A DNA stretch of 30,794 bases from Coptodactyla brooksi (lineage: Eukaryota > Arthropoda > Insecta > Coleoptera > Scarabaeidae), in assembly GCA_033557675.1 (NCBI GenBank), contig JAWQRM010000101.1:1-30794 (forward strand). Reading direction: 5' to 3'. Within the stretch, counting starts at the first letter, position 1, and each line of letters begins with the position of its first letter. The notes below the pieces were generated by a model. It saw only the letters and a list, made by a program, of their open reading frames with translations. It was not told where the DNA came from and made no database searches. This document shows, one piece after another, positions 30,702-30,794 of the stretch. The position numbers were made by a program, and so were the translations under genes.

Positions 30702-30794
30702 TAACAGTTGGGCTGAAAAGTTCGTAGACTAACATAGAAAACAATTTTTTTTTTGATAAAATTTGATTTTATTATTCAATGTAGTTGCCTTCGA
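30702..30794 (-). mobile_element. 3' end of a mariner transposon, cut by window edge
   Basis: TA followed by ACAGTTGGGCTGAAAAGTTC looks like a mariner terminal inverted repeat. On the minus strand the last codons read EGNYIE-stop (stop at 30772-30774), the typical C-terminus of mariner transposases of the KCI-x-x-x-GNYIE type. The remainder of the gene lies beyond the window. It is a different mariner lineage from copies A and B. Confidence 0.65.

Overview
The window looks like eukaryotic, AT-rich intergenic DNA from an arthropod, most likely an insect. A beetle is possible, but the sequence alone does not prove it. The evidence is spliceosomal introns, AATAAA signals, and a dense record of insect-type transposable elements: Ty3/gypsy, jockey-like and other APE-type LINEs, Penelope-like elements (PLEs), mariner and other IS630/Tc1/mariner DNA transposons. 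There is no operon structure, CRISPR array or rRNA, and I recognised no tRNA. Nearly all recognisable retroelement and transposase reading frames carry stops, frameshifts or deletions, so they are fossils.

Layout. 1-9.5 kb is transposon debris: a (GACG)n microsatellite, an inverted PLE terminal-repeat pair with hammerhead-ribozyme-like cores, unassigned minus-strand open frames, a truncated jockey-like LINE (+), a decayed Ty3/gypsy pol (-), a PLE GIY-YIG fragment (-), and an almost full-length but dead LINE (+) ending at about 9.52 kb. 9.5-15.6 kb is the genic part. It holds an intact delta-tubulin gene (TUBD1-like, 416 codons, coding region in one exon, probable 5'-UTR intron), a convergent 119-codon minus-strand open frame of unknown function, and the 3' three exons of a SANT/Myb-like-domain gene (192 residues visible, splice phases all consistent). 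A compact structured hairpin lies in the intergenic stretch between them.

15.6-22.3 kb is AT-rich intergenic DNA with two separate LINE fragments (+), a possible transposase relic (-) and several short near-perfect palindromes. 22.3-28.6 kb is bounded by two related, dead mariner copies in opposite orientation. Between them lie a 74-bp MITE-like palindrome, a Tc1/mariner-superfamily element with about 350-bp inverted arms (the right arm is an inverted copy of the left end, including the start of the transposase gene), and a CpG-rich, GC-elevated non-coding block that is a candidate regulatory region. 28.9-29.9 kb is a 177-bp-TIR element with a PLE GIY-YIG endonuclease fragment inside. The window ends inside a further mariner copy (-).

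The host genes show no evident functional linkage. Delta-tubulin acts in centriole/basal-body microtubule triplets. The other two genes could not be assigned. The most unusual structures are the chimeric or rearranged mobile elements and the delta-tubulin gene itself, because this tubulin is absent from the best-studied insect, Drosophila.
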